Shown here piece by piece: positions 1 through 7,202 of a stretch of 10,607 bases of DNA. The stretch is from Halanaerobiaceae bacterium (GTDB taxonomy: Bacteria > Bacillota > Halanaerobiia > Halanaerobiales > DTU029), in assembly GCA_012521855.1 (NCBI GenBank), contig JAAYLO010000139.1, positions 1 through 10,607 of the forward strand, in the 5' to 3' direction. The position numbers were made by a program, and so were the translations under genes. The first letter of the stretch is position 1. Each line of letters begins with the position of its first letter. The notes under the pieces were generated by a model. It saw nothing but the letters and a program-made list of their open reading frames with translations, was not told the origin of the DNA and searched no databases.

Positions 1-14
1 AATAGTTACCTGCT

Positions 15-22
15 GAGGAGGA
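15..22 (+). promoter_or_regulatory. Ribosome binding site of araB
   Basis: GAGGAGGA lies 6 nt upstream of the ATG at 29. This is a strong Shine-Dalgarno match and fixes the start. The bases before it are too few to show a promoter, so araB is probably preceded by further genes of its unit outside the window. Confidence 0.85.
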
Positions 23-28
23 ATAATC

Positions 29-1687
29 ATGAGTGCCAAATATGTTCTAGGTCTTGAATATGGTTCTGATTTAGTACGGGCTCTGGTAGTCAATACTGAA
101 TCCGGGGAGGAAGTGTCCAGTTCTGTTTCCTTTTACAGGAGGTGGAGGGAAGGGAAGTACTGTGTTCCATCTCTCAACCAATTCCGCCAGCACCCCCTGG
201 ATTATCTTGAGTCCATGGAAGAAGTAGTGAATGAGGCTCTGAAGCAGTGCAGCCCAGAAGTAAGAAAGAGGATCGCCGGAATCGGTGTTGATACAACCGG
301 TTCAACCCCCTGTGCCGTAAACAGGGAAGGAATTCCCCTGGCTTTACTTGATGAGTTTAAGGAAAATCCCAATGCCATGTTTATACTCTGGAAGGACCAT
401 ACCGCTGTGAAAGAGGCAGCGGAAATAAATGAAAGGGCCTGGAATTGGGGTGGAGTTGATTATACCAGATATGAAGGCGGGGTATATTCTTCTGAATGGT
501 TCTGGGCCAAGATACTCCATGTATTGAGGGAGGATGAAAAGGTCAGGGAAGCCGCCTTTTCATGGGTGGAACAATGTGACTGGATTCCGGCAGTACTTAC
601 AGGGCAGACAGATCCCCTGACCATGAAGAGGAGCCGTTGTACTGCAGGCCTCAAGGCCATGTGGCATGAAGAGTGGAACGGCCTGCCTTCAGAGGAGTTC
701 CTGTCCGGGCTTGACCCGTTGCTGGCCGGATTGAGGGAAAGGTTGTATGAAAAGACCTATACCACTTCTGAAAAGGCAGGTAATTTGACAGCAGAGTGGG
801 CAAAACGGCTGAGGCTTCCGGCAGGGATTCCAGTGGCAGTGGGTTCCCTTGATGGCTATCTGGGTGCAATTGGCGCAGGTATCAGGGAAAGGGCCCTTGT
901 GATGATCATGGGTACCTCTATCTGTCATCTCATTATAGTTCCTCATGAGGCCATAGGCAAGAAGATAATCAGGGGTATCTGCGGCCAGATAGAAGGCTCT
1001 GTCATACCGGGATATATCGGACTGGAAGCCGGCCAGTCTTCTTTTGGAGATGTTTATGCCTGGTTCAGGTCTTTATTATCCTGGCCCCTCAGGGCTATCA
1101 TATCTGATCTGGAAGGACCTGATACTCAGCTTAAAGAGAATATTATAAAAGGGGTTGAAAAAAAGATCCTGGGGAGGCTGACCGAAGAAGCAGAGAAACT
1201 GCCTGTAGAGGAGACGGGCCCTCTGGCTCTGGACTGGTTAAACGGCAGGCGTACGCCATTTGCAGACCAGGCCCTGAAGGGAGCCATCATTGGCCTCAAT
1301 CTGGCTACTACAGCTCCTGCGGTATTCCGGGCACTGGTGGAAGCAACTGCTTTTGGGACAAAGGCCATCACTGAGCATTTTATCAAAGAAAATCTGGAGA
1401 TAGAAGAGGTGATAGCTGTTGGCGGTATCCCCAGGAAGAATAATTTTGTCATACAGGTTATAACTGATGTCCTGAATATGCCTGTAAAGGTGGCGGAATC
1501 AGAAGAGGCCTGTGCCCTGGGGGCAGGAATAACAGCCGCTGTGGCAGCAGGTATCCATGGGGATTTCCAGAAAGCCATTGAGAAGATGGCTTCACCCTAT
1601 ACAGTGACATGTTATCCTGATAAGCTGAGGGCAGAGCAGTATCAGAGGCTTTATGAGAGAGATATAAGAGGCTTGGAAAAGATTTAA
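29..1687 (+). CDS. araB: L-ribulokinase (FGGY carbohydrate kinase)
   Basis: This kinase phosphorylates L-ribulose to L-ribulose 5-phosphate with ATP in the cytoplasm, the second step of bacterial L-arabinose use; family members may also accept other ketopentoses. The protein has 552 residues against 566 in E. coli AraB, and I recognise the AraB sequence along its length. Visible landmarks are the N-terminal phosphate loop region (LEYGSD, residues 9-14), NQFRQHP (50-56), GVDTTGSTP (86-94), LWKDHTAV (120-127), YSSEWFWAKILH (153-164), the likely catalytic base D275 in GSLDGYLGAIGAG, GTSICH (295-300), GICGQ, and the second-domain motif NGRRTPFADQ. It is complete, with a strong ribosome binding site. 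The gene is richer in GC than the kinase gene downstream. No intrinsic terminator follows. The substrate assignment rests on family resemblance and could be relaxed to D-ribulose. Confidence 0.93.
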   Translation: MSAKYVLGLEYGSDLVRALVVNTESGEEVSSSVSFYRRWREGKYCVPSLNQFRQHPLDYLESMEEVVNEALKQCSPEVRKRIAGIGVDTTGSTPCAVNREGIPLALLDEFKENPNAMFILWKDHTAVKEAAEINERAWNWGGVDYTRYEGGVYSSEWFWAKILHVLREDEKVREAAFSWVEQCDWIPAVLTGQTDPLTMKRSRCTAGLKAMWHEEWNGLPSEEFLSGLDPLLAGLRERLYEKTYTTSEKAGNLTAEWAKRLRLPAGIPVAVGSLDGYLGAIGAGIRERALVMIMGTSICHLIIVPHEAIGKKIIRGICGQIEGSVIPGYIGLEAGQSSFGDVYAWFRSLLSWPLRAIISDLEGPDTQLKENIIKGVEKKILGRLTEEAEKLPVEETGPLALDWLNGRRTPFADQALKGAIIGLNLATTAPAVFRALVEATAFGTKAITEHFIKENLEIEEVIAVGGIPRKNNFVIQVITDVLNMPVKVAESEEACALGAGITAAVAAGIHGDFQKAIEKMASPYTVTCYPDKLRAEQYQRLYERDIRGLEKI

Positions 1688-1775
1688 CAGGTTATTTTAA
1701 AAACTAAAAACTTACTTCTGAATATATTCTGAAAATATAGCATAATATACAGGTACATTTATGAGAGAGATATAA
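1650..1775. repeat. Pair of exact 18-bp direct repeats
   Basis: The 18-mer TTTATGAGAGAGATATAA occurs at 1650-1667, where it encodes part of the LYERDIRG tail of AraB, and again at 1758-1775 in the gap, 108 bp downstream. The bases between the copies differ from those around them, so this is a repeat pair rather than a long tandem duplication. It may be a relic of a local duplication of the 3' end of araB. Confidence 0.7.
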
Positions 1776-1787
1776 TTTTTTATGATA

Positions 1788-1803
1788 AAATGTACGGACA
1801 ACT
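1788..1803. promoter_or_regulatory. Possible AraR-like operator
   Basis: AAATGTACGGACAACT matches the palindromic AraR operator as I remember it from Bacillus (core TTGTACGTACAA) at about 12 of 16 positions. It lies 100 bp after araB and about 90 bp before the mapped -10 of the kinase gene. No AraR gene is visible. A second short inverted repeat, TACAA-6-TTGTA, is at 1819-1834, and the 8-mer TGAAGGTA occurs twice, at 1809-1816 and 1838-1845. I infer a regulatory region, but no particular regulator is shown. Confidence 0.25.
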
Positions 1804-1889
1804 ATTGCTGAAGGTAAGTACAAGTGTATTTGTATGATGAAGGTATAAAAAAATGTAAAATTGACCCTGATGAAACTACTTGAGATAAG

Positions 1890-1898
1890 TGATATAAT
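1890..1898 (+). promoter_or_regulatory. Extended -10 promoter of the kinase-regulator operon
   Basis: TGATATAAT is a perfect extended -10 element (TG, one base, TATAAT at 1893-1898). No good -35 lies 16-18 bp upstream; the TTGACC at 1861-1866 is 26 bp away, too far to serve. Extended -10 promoters need little or no -35. Transcription would start near 1905 and leave a leader of about 54 nt before the ATG at 1959. That leader has a small hairpin, TCTTTT-5-AAAAGA at 1924-1940, just before the ribosome binding site (AAAGGG, 1944-1949). Confidence 0.5.
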
Positions 1899-1958
1899 GG
1901 ATTATAAACTAAAAATATACCGCTCTTTTATACTAAAAGAAACAAAGGGTGTACAAAA

Positions 1959-3800
1959 ATGGCAGATACAATATTAGATATAAAGAACTTAAACTCCAGA
2001 GATACTGACGGCTACTTTGTGAAAGATATAAACCTGGAATTGAAAACAGGGGAGATTCATGTTTTAGTCGGGGAAAACGGTTCAGGCAAAAGTTTATTTT
2101 ATGATGCTATCTCCGGAAAGAAGCCCCATACTACGGGGAAGATTATATATAAAGATAAGACAATTACAATAACCCCATCATTTAAAGGACTTGAAGGCGT
2201 ATCTTATATACAGAGGTATCCGAAGCTAATAGAGAATATATCTATAGCAGAAAATATGTTTATATTCATGACCAGGAAAAAAAGCTTTTATTCCCTGCTG
2301 AACTGGGGCAAAATGTATAAAAAAACTGAGGAAATTTTAAACTGCTATGGTTTAAAGACCGATCCTGCAAGGAAAGTTTCCCTCTTAACACAGGAAGAGA
2401 GAAAAGTTCTGGAGATAGCCAAATTTCAGCTGCAGGATAACCAGGTCATATTATTCCATGAACCTACTGATGAAATAGGTATCAATACTATAAGGAAATT
2501 TTACGAGCTCTTACTGGATTACAAAAATATGGGGAGAAGTATTCTTATCATTACAAGGAACTGGGAGGAAGCCCTGAAAATCGCAGACAGGATTACTGTT
2601 ATAGCCAACGGGAAAATTGCAGGGACCATGGAAGCCTCTGCTGCCAGGGAGAATCCTTATGAGTTACTGGATATGTTAATGGGCAGGTCAGATTATAAGG
2701 AAGATAATAACAGGATTATGGCTACTATCTTTAAGGCAGCAGAATTCCTGACTTCAGAATATGAGCTGAATGATGTACTTTATTTTATTTCCAGGCAGAT
2801 AATGGAGATAATGAATGCACAGAAATGCGTTCTGGAATTGGTAGATGAAAAAACCAATTCTCTAATTGCCCAGGTTTCATATAATCCTGATAATATTGCA
2901 GGGGGAAAACTAAAAAGAGATAAAGTAATGGAAAAATTCGCTGATTCAAATCAATTATTGTGTATTTCTAAAGATGATGAATCATTTTTAGAATTTGTTG
3001 AAGGGGCAGATGATACCAGGACCGTTATCTGTATGCCTGTATTAATCCGTTCCCGGATTACAGGGATTATCCAGCTTTTTTATAATGATTATTACCTGTG
3101 TACAGATGATGAATTGATATATTTATCCACATTGGCCAGGCAGGTAGCTATTGCTGTAGAATATACCAGGTCAATGGGAAGGTCGGCCCTATTGATGGAA
3201 AGCCATCATCGTATAAAGAACAACCTGCAATCTATTGTCAGCCTGATAAATTTACAGAAAGACTTTATAGACAGGGGAAGAGAAGATGATATCAAGGATA
3301 TTTTAGATAAAATTATTTCGAGAATATCGAGTATTGCATTTGTGCATGATCTTCTTTCAAAAGATGAATATGGCAGAAGCATTTTAAATATCAAACAATT
3401 AATTAATATTATTGCTGATTTTTATAGTGTTGACAGCAGAATAAAAATGGAACTGGATATCGATAATATCTTTATATCTTATAGTAAGGCTACTTCTATA
3501 GCCCTGATCATAAATGAATTGATTAACAACTGTTATGAACACGCCTTTGGTAAAATTAAAAACGGAATGATAAAAATAAAATGTAAGAAAAAAGACGAAA
3601 AGATACTGCTGGAAGTAGTTGATAATGGTTGCGGCATTCCACAGGATTTTGATTTAGAGAGATTGGACAGCCTGGGATTGTCAATTGTAAGGGCTATTAT
3701 TTCAAATGAGTTCAGGGGAGAGATGGAAATAAAACCGAATACCGGGATATCTGGAACACAGGTTTTAATAACATTATCTACTGCCAGATGTTTTATATGA
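1959..3800 (+). CDS. Hybrid sensor kinase: degenerate ABC ATPase-GAF-HisKA_2-HATPase
   Basis: The protein has 613 residues and no membrane segment or signal peptide, so it is cytoplasmic. Residues 5-240 resemble the N-terminal half of sugar transporter ATPases (RbsA type): Walker A GENGSGKS (38-45), Q85, then ENISIAENMF (92-101), and an end like DRITVIANGKI and LMGR. Key ABC residues are altered: the LSGGQ signature reads LLTQE (142-146), the Walker B Asp is H167 (LFHEP, E168 kept), and the H-loop His is replaced (ITRN, 198-201). A GAF-like domain follows (about 255-405). The kinase core starts with ESHHRIKNNLQ (414-424), where H417 before R418 is the likely phosphoacceptor of the HisKA_2 family. 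The ATPase has N-box NELINN (519-524), DNGCG (555-559) and SLGLSIV (571-577). The regulator gene follows after 22 bp, so they are co-transcribed. The ABC domain may sense nucleotide or dock on a permease; this is inference. Confidence 0.88.
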   Translation: MADTILDIKNLNSRDTDGYFVKDINLELKTGEIHVLVGENGSGKSLFYDAISGKKPHTTGKIIYKDKTITITPSFKGLEGVSYIQRYPKLIENISIAENMFIFMTRKKSFYSLLNWGKMYKKTEEILNCYGLKTDPARKVSLLTQEERKVLEIAKFQLQDNQVILFHEPTDEIGINTIRKFYELLLDYKNMGRSILIITRNWEEALKIADRITVIANGKIAGTMEASAARENPYELLDMLMGRSDYKEDNNRIMATIFKAAEFLTSEYELNDVLYFISRQIMEIMNAQKCVLELVDEKTNSLIAQVSYNPDNIAGGKLKRDKVMEKFADSNQLLCISKDDESFLEFVEGADDTRTVICMPVLIRSRITGIIQLFYNDYYLCTDDELIYLSTLARQVAIAVEYTRSMGRSALLMESHHRIKNNLQSIVSLINLQKDFIDRGREDDIKDILDKIISRISSIAFVHDLLSKDEYGRSILNIKQLINIIADFYSVDSRIKMELDIDNIFISYSKATSIALIINELINNCYEHAFGKIKNGMIKIKCKKKDEKILLEVVDNGCGIPQDFDLERLDSLGLSIVRAIISNEFRGEMEIKPNTGISGTQVLITLSTARCFI

Positions 3801-3822
3801 AACTTCACGGAGGGAGGATAAA

Positions 3823-4419
3823 ATGGGAGATAGTTTGAGAGTATTAATAGCAGAAGATGAATACCTCAATTTGATGGGACTTAAATCAAATCTGGAACAC
3901 CTGGGCCATAAGGTGATAGGTGAGGCTGGTGACGGCAGGGAAGCAATCAGATTGGCAGAAGAATTAAAACCGGATCTGGTCCTGATGGATATAAACATGC
4001 CGGATATAGATGGTATTGAGGCAATTAAAGAGATCAATAAAAAAACTGCTTTGCCCTATATAATTATCAGCGGTTATCATGACAAGGAGTTAATAGATAA
4101 GGCAAAAAAAGCAGGGGTTTTTGCCTATCTGGTAAAACCGGTAAAGGAAAAAGATTTGCAAATAGCAATTGAAATATGCCTGGAAAGATTTAATGAATTT
4201 AGAGCATTAGAAAAAGAGTATACCGATATGAAGAAAACACTGGAAGAACGCAAATATATTGAAAGAGCAAAAGGTATATTGATGGACAGAAATAAGCTGA
4301 GAGAGGCTGAAGCCATGCAGATCTTGCAAAAACAAAGCAGGGACAGCAATAAAAAATTGATTGATGTCGCAAAAGAAATCATCGAAGCAGATAATATATT
4401 ACAGAAATACAGGAAATAA
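3823..4419 (+). CDS. Response regulator with ANTAR RNA-binding domain (EutV/AmiR/NasT type)
   Basis: The protein has 198 residues. The N-terminal receiver domain (5-120) has the acidic pair E11/D12, phosphoacceptor D56 in LVLMDINMP, S83 and K105, all the residues needed for phosphorylation. A coiled-coil linker (about 122-140) leads to an ANTAR domain (about 138-192) with ERKYIERAKGILM, followed by the typical EAxxxLQxxSRDSNKKLIDVAKEII pattern. ANTAR regulators bind paired hairpins in nascent RNA and block terminator formation, usually as phosphorylated dimers, as with EutV or NasR. It lies 22 bp after the HisKA_2 kinase, a pairing known from EutW/EutV, with ribosome binding site GGGAGG at 3812-3817. 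Its likely target is the leader immediately downstream, before the glycyl radical enzyme. Other targets outside the window are possible. Confidence 0.93.
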   Translation: MGDSLRVLIAEDEYLNLMGLKSNLEHLGHKVIGEAGDGREAIRLAEELKPDLVLMDINMPDIDGIEAIKEINKKTALPYIIISGYHDKELIDKAKKAGVFAYLVKPVKEKDLQIAIEICLERFNEFRALEKEYTDMKKTLEERKYIERAKGILMDRNKLREAEAMQILQKQSRDSNKKLIDVAKEIIEADNILQKYRK

Positions 4420-4427
4420 AAGCAGAT

Positions 4428-4456
4428 AAAAAGACAATTTTTACTTGTATTTTTTT
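4428..4456 (+). terminator. Weak candidate terminator after the regulator gene
   Basis: AAAAAGACAA (4428-4437) can pair with TTGTATTTTT (4445-4454) around a 7-nt loop with one G-A mismatch, and a run of T follows and overlaps the second arm. The stem is almost all A-T, so it would be weak. The T-rich end runs into the next promoter. Partial read-through into the next unit is likely. Confidence 0.3.
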
Positions 4457-4457
4457 A

Positions 4458-4486
4458 TTGACATTTTAGAAAATAATCATTATAAT
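4458..4486 (+). promoter_or_regulatory. Consensus sigma70/sigmaA promoter of the radical-enzyme operon
   Basis: TTGACA (4458-4463) and TATAAT (4481-4486) are both perfect consensus hexamers with the ideal 17-bp spacer. Transcription should start near 4493, giving a leader of about 190 nt before the coding region. A promoter this strong in front of a terminator fits a gene controlled after initiation rather than by a repressor; no clear operator palindrome overlaps it. Confidence 0.88.
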
Positions 4487-4588
4487 GAAATTAAAATAGA
4501 ATATAATATTACTGCTCATGGATTGGCAGAGTTTCTGGAAAATATGGTTACCTATGATCTGGTAATCATTTAAATAATTAAGGTCAAG

Positions 4589-4636
4589 GATGCCTTATAT
4601 TTGTTTACTTATAGCAAATATAAGGCATCTTTTTTT
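4589..4636 (+). terminator. Strong intrinsic terminator inside the leader
   Basis: A perfect 15-bp stem, GATGCCTTATATTTG (4589-4603) with CAAATATAAGGCATC (4615-4629), has an 11-nt loop and is followed by seven T residues (4630-4636). It sits about 50 bp before the start codon of the radical enzyme and well after the promoter, so it would end most transcripts before the gene unless antitermination occurs. It is a conditional attenuator by position. Confidence 0.92.
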
Positions 4637-4670
4637 ATTCAAGGAAACTTTTTCAGTTTATTAAAAAATC

Positions 4671-4680
4671 AAAGGAGGAG
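4671..4680 (+). promoter_or_regulatory. Ribosome binding site of the radical enzyme, start choice
   Basis: AAAGGAGG (4671-4678) is very strong. Two ATG codons follow in a row, at 4683 and 4686. Spacing from the AGGAGG end is 4 nt to the first and 7 nt to the second, so the second ATG may be the main start and the protein one residue shorter. Confidence 0.7.
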
Positions 4681-4682
4681 TT

Positions 4683-7172
4683 ATGATGAGCAATAACACA
4701 GAAAGTATTGGGAGTTTCCAGTACGCAACGGAAAGGTCATGGACAGAAAGGATTGAAAACCTGATCAATTATATCCATGGAATTGAGCCAGGAATCTGTA
4801 TTGAAAGAGGGAGGTTTGTAATCGAAGCCTATAAGGAAAATGAAGCAGAACCCACAATGATTAAAAGGGCCAGGGCCCTGGAAAAAATACTGGAGAATAT
4901 GACTATCTACATTTTGCCGGGATCACTTCTGGTGGGCAATCAGGCTTCCAGGCCGAGATGGGCTCCTTTATTCCCTGAATTTGCTGTATCCTGGCTGGAA
5001 GAGGAGATCTTTGAGAAAAATCCATATTATCCTGCAGACAGGCCTGCAGACCCCTTTATCATTCCTGAGCCTGAAAAGACCTTACCAGAATTTAAAGAAA
5101 TTTTTGACTGGTGGAGAGGCAAAACACATATGGACCGTGTTTACAGCCATCTGCCTGAAGAAGTAATTACCGCTCAGGATAAATTCGGGGCAATAAATGA
5201 GTACAACTATATTCAGGGTGGTGACGGCCATTTCAGTCCTGATCATGGTTATTTAATCCGTACAGGATTGAGGAAGATTATTGATGATTGTAAAGAGAGA
5301 TTGGCCAATCTGGATAAGACAGCACCGGAATACCATCAGAAACGCGAGTTTTACCAGTCTTTAATCATTTCCTGTGAGGCTGTTATCAAGTATGCCCACA
5401 GATATGCTGATCTGGCTTTAGAGGTGGCTAAAAGAACTGAAGACCCTGTCCGCAGACAAGAATTAGAAAAGATAGCTGAAATCTGCAGGAATGTACCGGA
5501 ATATCCGGCCAGGAGTTTTTACGAAGCCATTCAGTTTGTAACCTTTACCCAAATTGTCCTGCAGATTGAGGACAATGGCCAGGGAATTTCCGTAGGCCGT
5601 TTTGATCAATTCCTGTATGATTTTTATAAAGCTGATATTGAATCCGGAGAACTGACCTATGATAAAGCTGTTGAACTAACAGAAAACTTCTATGCAATGC
5701 TGTATACAGTGAACAGGATCAAAAGCTGGTCAGATACTGATTTCTTTAGGGGCTCACCCATGTTCCAGAATCTGACCGTCGGGGGTATTGATCCTGTAAC
5801 AGGCCAGGATGCGACAAATGATCTTACTTATATCGCATTACAGGCAACAGCAGATACACGCCTTACACAGCCATCCTTAACTGCAAGGATGCATAAAAAT
5901 GCCCCTGAAAAATACAAGAAAAGAGTAGCTGAAGTCATAAGGTTAGGTACAGGATACCCGGCAGTATTTAATGATGATGCTTATATAGCAGCCCTGATTA
6001 ACCGCGGTTATTCTGTTGAAGATGCTTCAGATTATTGTGTTATCGGTTGTGCAGAAGCCGGACCGGCAGGCCTTCTGGGCGGACGTACAGGCGGGGCCTG
6101 GCTGAATATGACAAAAATACTGGAGCTTACTTTGAATAATGGTTATGACCCGCGGACCGGGGCAAGCCTGCACCCCAACAAGAGCAATAAAACACTGGCA
6201 GAATTCTCAAGCTATGAAGAACTTGAGGAAGAATATTACAGGCAATTAAGATACTATATTTCCCTGGAAATGATAATGGAAAACACCATAGACCTGCTTT
6301 ATGAGAAACACATGGAAGAACCTTTAGCAGCGGCATTAGGCTGCCCGAGAACCACTATACCACGCGGTTTACCGATGAAAAAAGGCGGTGCAAAATATGA
6401 CTTTACCGGCCAGCAGACTATCGGTACTGCAAATATAGCAAACAGCCTCTATGCAATTAAGAAACTGGTGTTTGAAGACAAAAAATTGACCGGTGAACAA
6501 TTATTACATGCACTCCACACCAATTTCGAAGATAATACTACAAACCCCACCGGTGAAGAAATCAGACAGATGTGCCTTAATGTAGAAAAGTACGGCAATG
6601 ACATTGATGAAGTTGATACTCTAGCCAGAGAAGCATTACAGGCAGTCTGTGAAGAACAGGTAAAATATTTCAACACCAGAAAAGGAAGAGGTCCTATCGG
6701 CTGCCATTTACACACTTCTACCACTACTGTATCCAGCAATACACCATTCGGCCGTTTTTGCGGGGCCACTCCAGATGGCAGAAAGGCCGGTATGCCGGTT
6801 GCTGACGGCCAGTCACCAATGCGCGGTACTGACGTCAACGGACCGACAGCTGCCCTGAAGTCAGTAAGTAAACTGCGCCAGGTGCTGTTATCCTGTGGTT
6901 CACTATATAATCTCAAGTTCTCACCCAATGACCTTGCTGGAAAGAATGGTTTAAAACGGTTTATATCATTGATAGATTACTACTTCTCTATGGGCGGTAT
7001 GCAGATGCAGTTCAATGTAGTAAGCAAGGAAACATTACTGGAAGCCCAGAAAAAGCCGGAACAGCATAAGAGCCTGCTTGTCCGTGTAGCTGGATATTCC
7101 GCTTATTTCGTAACATTAGAAAAAACTGTCCAGGAGGATATTATAGAAAGAACAGAGGAAGCTTTAGCATAA
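4683..7172 (+). CDS. Glycyl radical enzyme, dehydratase/lyase type, with CAEA active site
   Basis: This cytoplasmic, oxygen-sensitive enzyme uses a glycyl radical to make a cysteine thiyl radical that abstracts hydrogen from the substrate. At 829 residues it has the usual family length. The PFL-type domain covers most of the protein, with LLVGNQASRP (82-91), GDGHFSPD (180-187; H183 corresponds to a conserved His in diol dehydratases and related lyases), the thiyl site GCAEAG (455-460; C456, E458) and the glycyl loop RVAGYSAYF (801-809; G804). A single Cys followed by Glu at +2 separates it from pyruvate formate-lyase, which has two adjacent cysteines. The common motif in glycerol, propanediol and choline enzymes is GCVEP; here V is A and P is A. 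I cannot name the substrate. The neighbouring sugar transporter suggests a sugar, polyol or derivative. Its activase follows, and it is preceded by a controlled leader. No shell-protein genes are seen. Confidence 0.9.
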   Translation: MMSNNTESIGSFQYATERSWTERIENLINYIHGIEPGICIERGRFVIEAYKENEAEPTMIKRARALEKILENMTIYILPGSLLVGNQASRPRWAPLFPEFAVSWLEEEIFEKNPYYPADRPADPFIIPEPEKTLPEFKEIFDWWRGKTHMDRVYSHLPEEVITAQDKFGAINEYNYIQGGDGHFSPDHGYLIRTGLRKIIDDCKERLANLDKTAPEYHQKREFYQSLIISCEAVIKYAHRYADLALEVAKRTEDPVRRQELEKIAEICRNVPEYPARSFYEAIQFVTFTQIVLQIEDNGQGISVGRFDQFLYDFYKADIESGELTYDKAVELTENFYAMLYTVNRIKSWSDTDFFRGSPMFQNLTVGGIDPVTGQDATNDLTYIALQATADTRLTQPSLTARMHKNAPEKYKKRVAEVIRLGTGYPAVFNDDAYIAALINRGYSVEDASDYCVIGCAEAGPAGLLGGRTGGAWLNMTKILELTLNNGYDPRTGASLHPNKSNKTLAEFSSYEELEEEYYRQLRYYISLEMIMENTIDLLYEKHMEEPLAAALGCPRTTIPRGLPMKKGGAKYDFTGQQTIGTANIANSLYAIKKLVFEDKKLTGEQLLHALHTNFEDNTTNPTGEEIRQMCLNVEKYGNDIDEVDTLAREALQAVCEEQVKYFNTRKGRGPIGCHLHTSTTTVSSNTPFGRFCGATPDGRKAGMPVADGQSPMRGTDVNGPTAALKSVSKLRQVLLSCGSLYNLKFSPNDLAGKNGLKRFISLIDYYFSMGGMQMQFNVVSKETLLEAQKKPEQHKSLLVRVAGYSAYFVTLEKTVQEDIIERTEEALA

Positions 7173-7202
7173 AATAAGTCTGTGTAAATATCCATCATAA
7201 TT

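Larger units (their letters stand above)
4493..4682 (+). ncRNA. Candidate ANTAR-responsive leader RNA (two hairpins plus terminator)
   Basis: The leader runs from the inferred start site to the radical-enzyme gene. Hairpin A (4512-4529) pairs CUGCU with GGCAG (one G-U) and presents AUGGAU (4518-4523), flanked by a C-U mismatch; A at loop position 1 and G at position 4 fit the rule I recall for ANTAR targets. Hairpin B (4544-4569) is a 9-bp stem with one G-U and the loop UAUGAUCU (4553-4560); its inner six bases have A at 1 but A, not G, at 4. The two stems are 14 nt apart, and the terminator starts about 20 nt after hairpin B. A weak alternative pairing, UAAGG (4579-4583) with CCUUA (4593-4597), could compete with the terminator's first arm. 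The two-hairpin reading is by eye; the terminator and the adjacent ANTAR gene are the strong part. Confidence 0.55.

Noticed and set aside
1126..1578. A 150-codon open frame on the - strand inside araB
   Set aside because: It lies fully antisense to a well-recognised ribulokinase gene, has no convincing start context or family resemblance, and reflects the codon bias of the + strand gene.
1861..1898. TTGACC as the -35 partner of the TATAAT at 1893
   Set aside because: The spacer would be 26 bp, far beyond the usable 16-18. The -10 is better explained as an extended -10.
6449..6928. A 159-codon open frame on the - strand inside the radical-enzyme gene
   Set aside because: It is a shadow of conserved glycyl radical enzyme coding sequence; the - strand translation shows no recognisable domain.
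4683..7172. Annotation as pyruvate formate-lyase
   Set aside because: Pyruvate formate-lyase has two adjacent active-site cysteines; here there is one cysteine followed by A-E, and the activase has the long form with extra cluster motifs.
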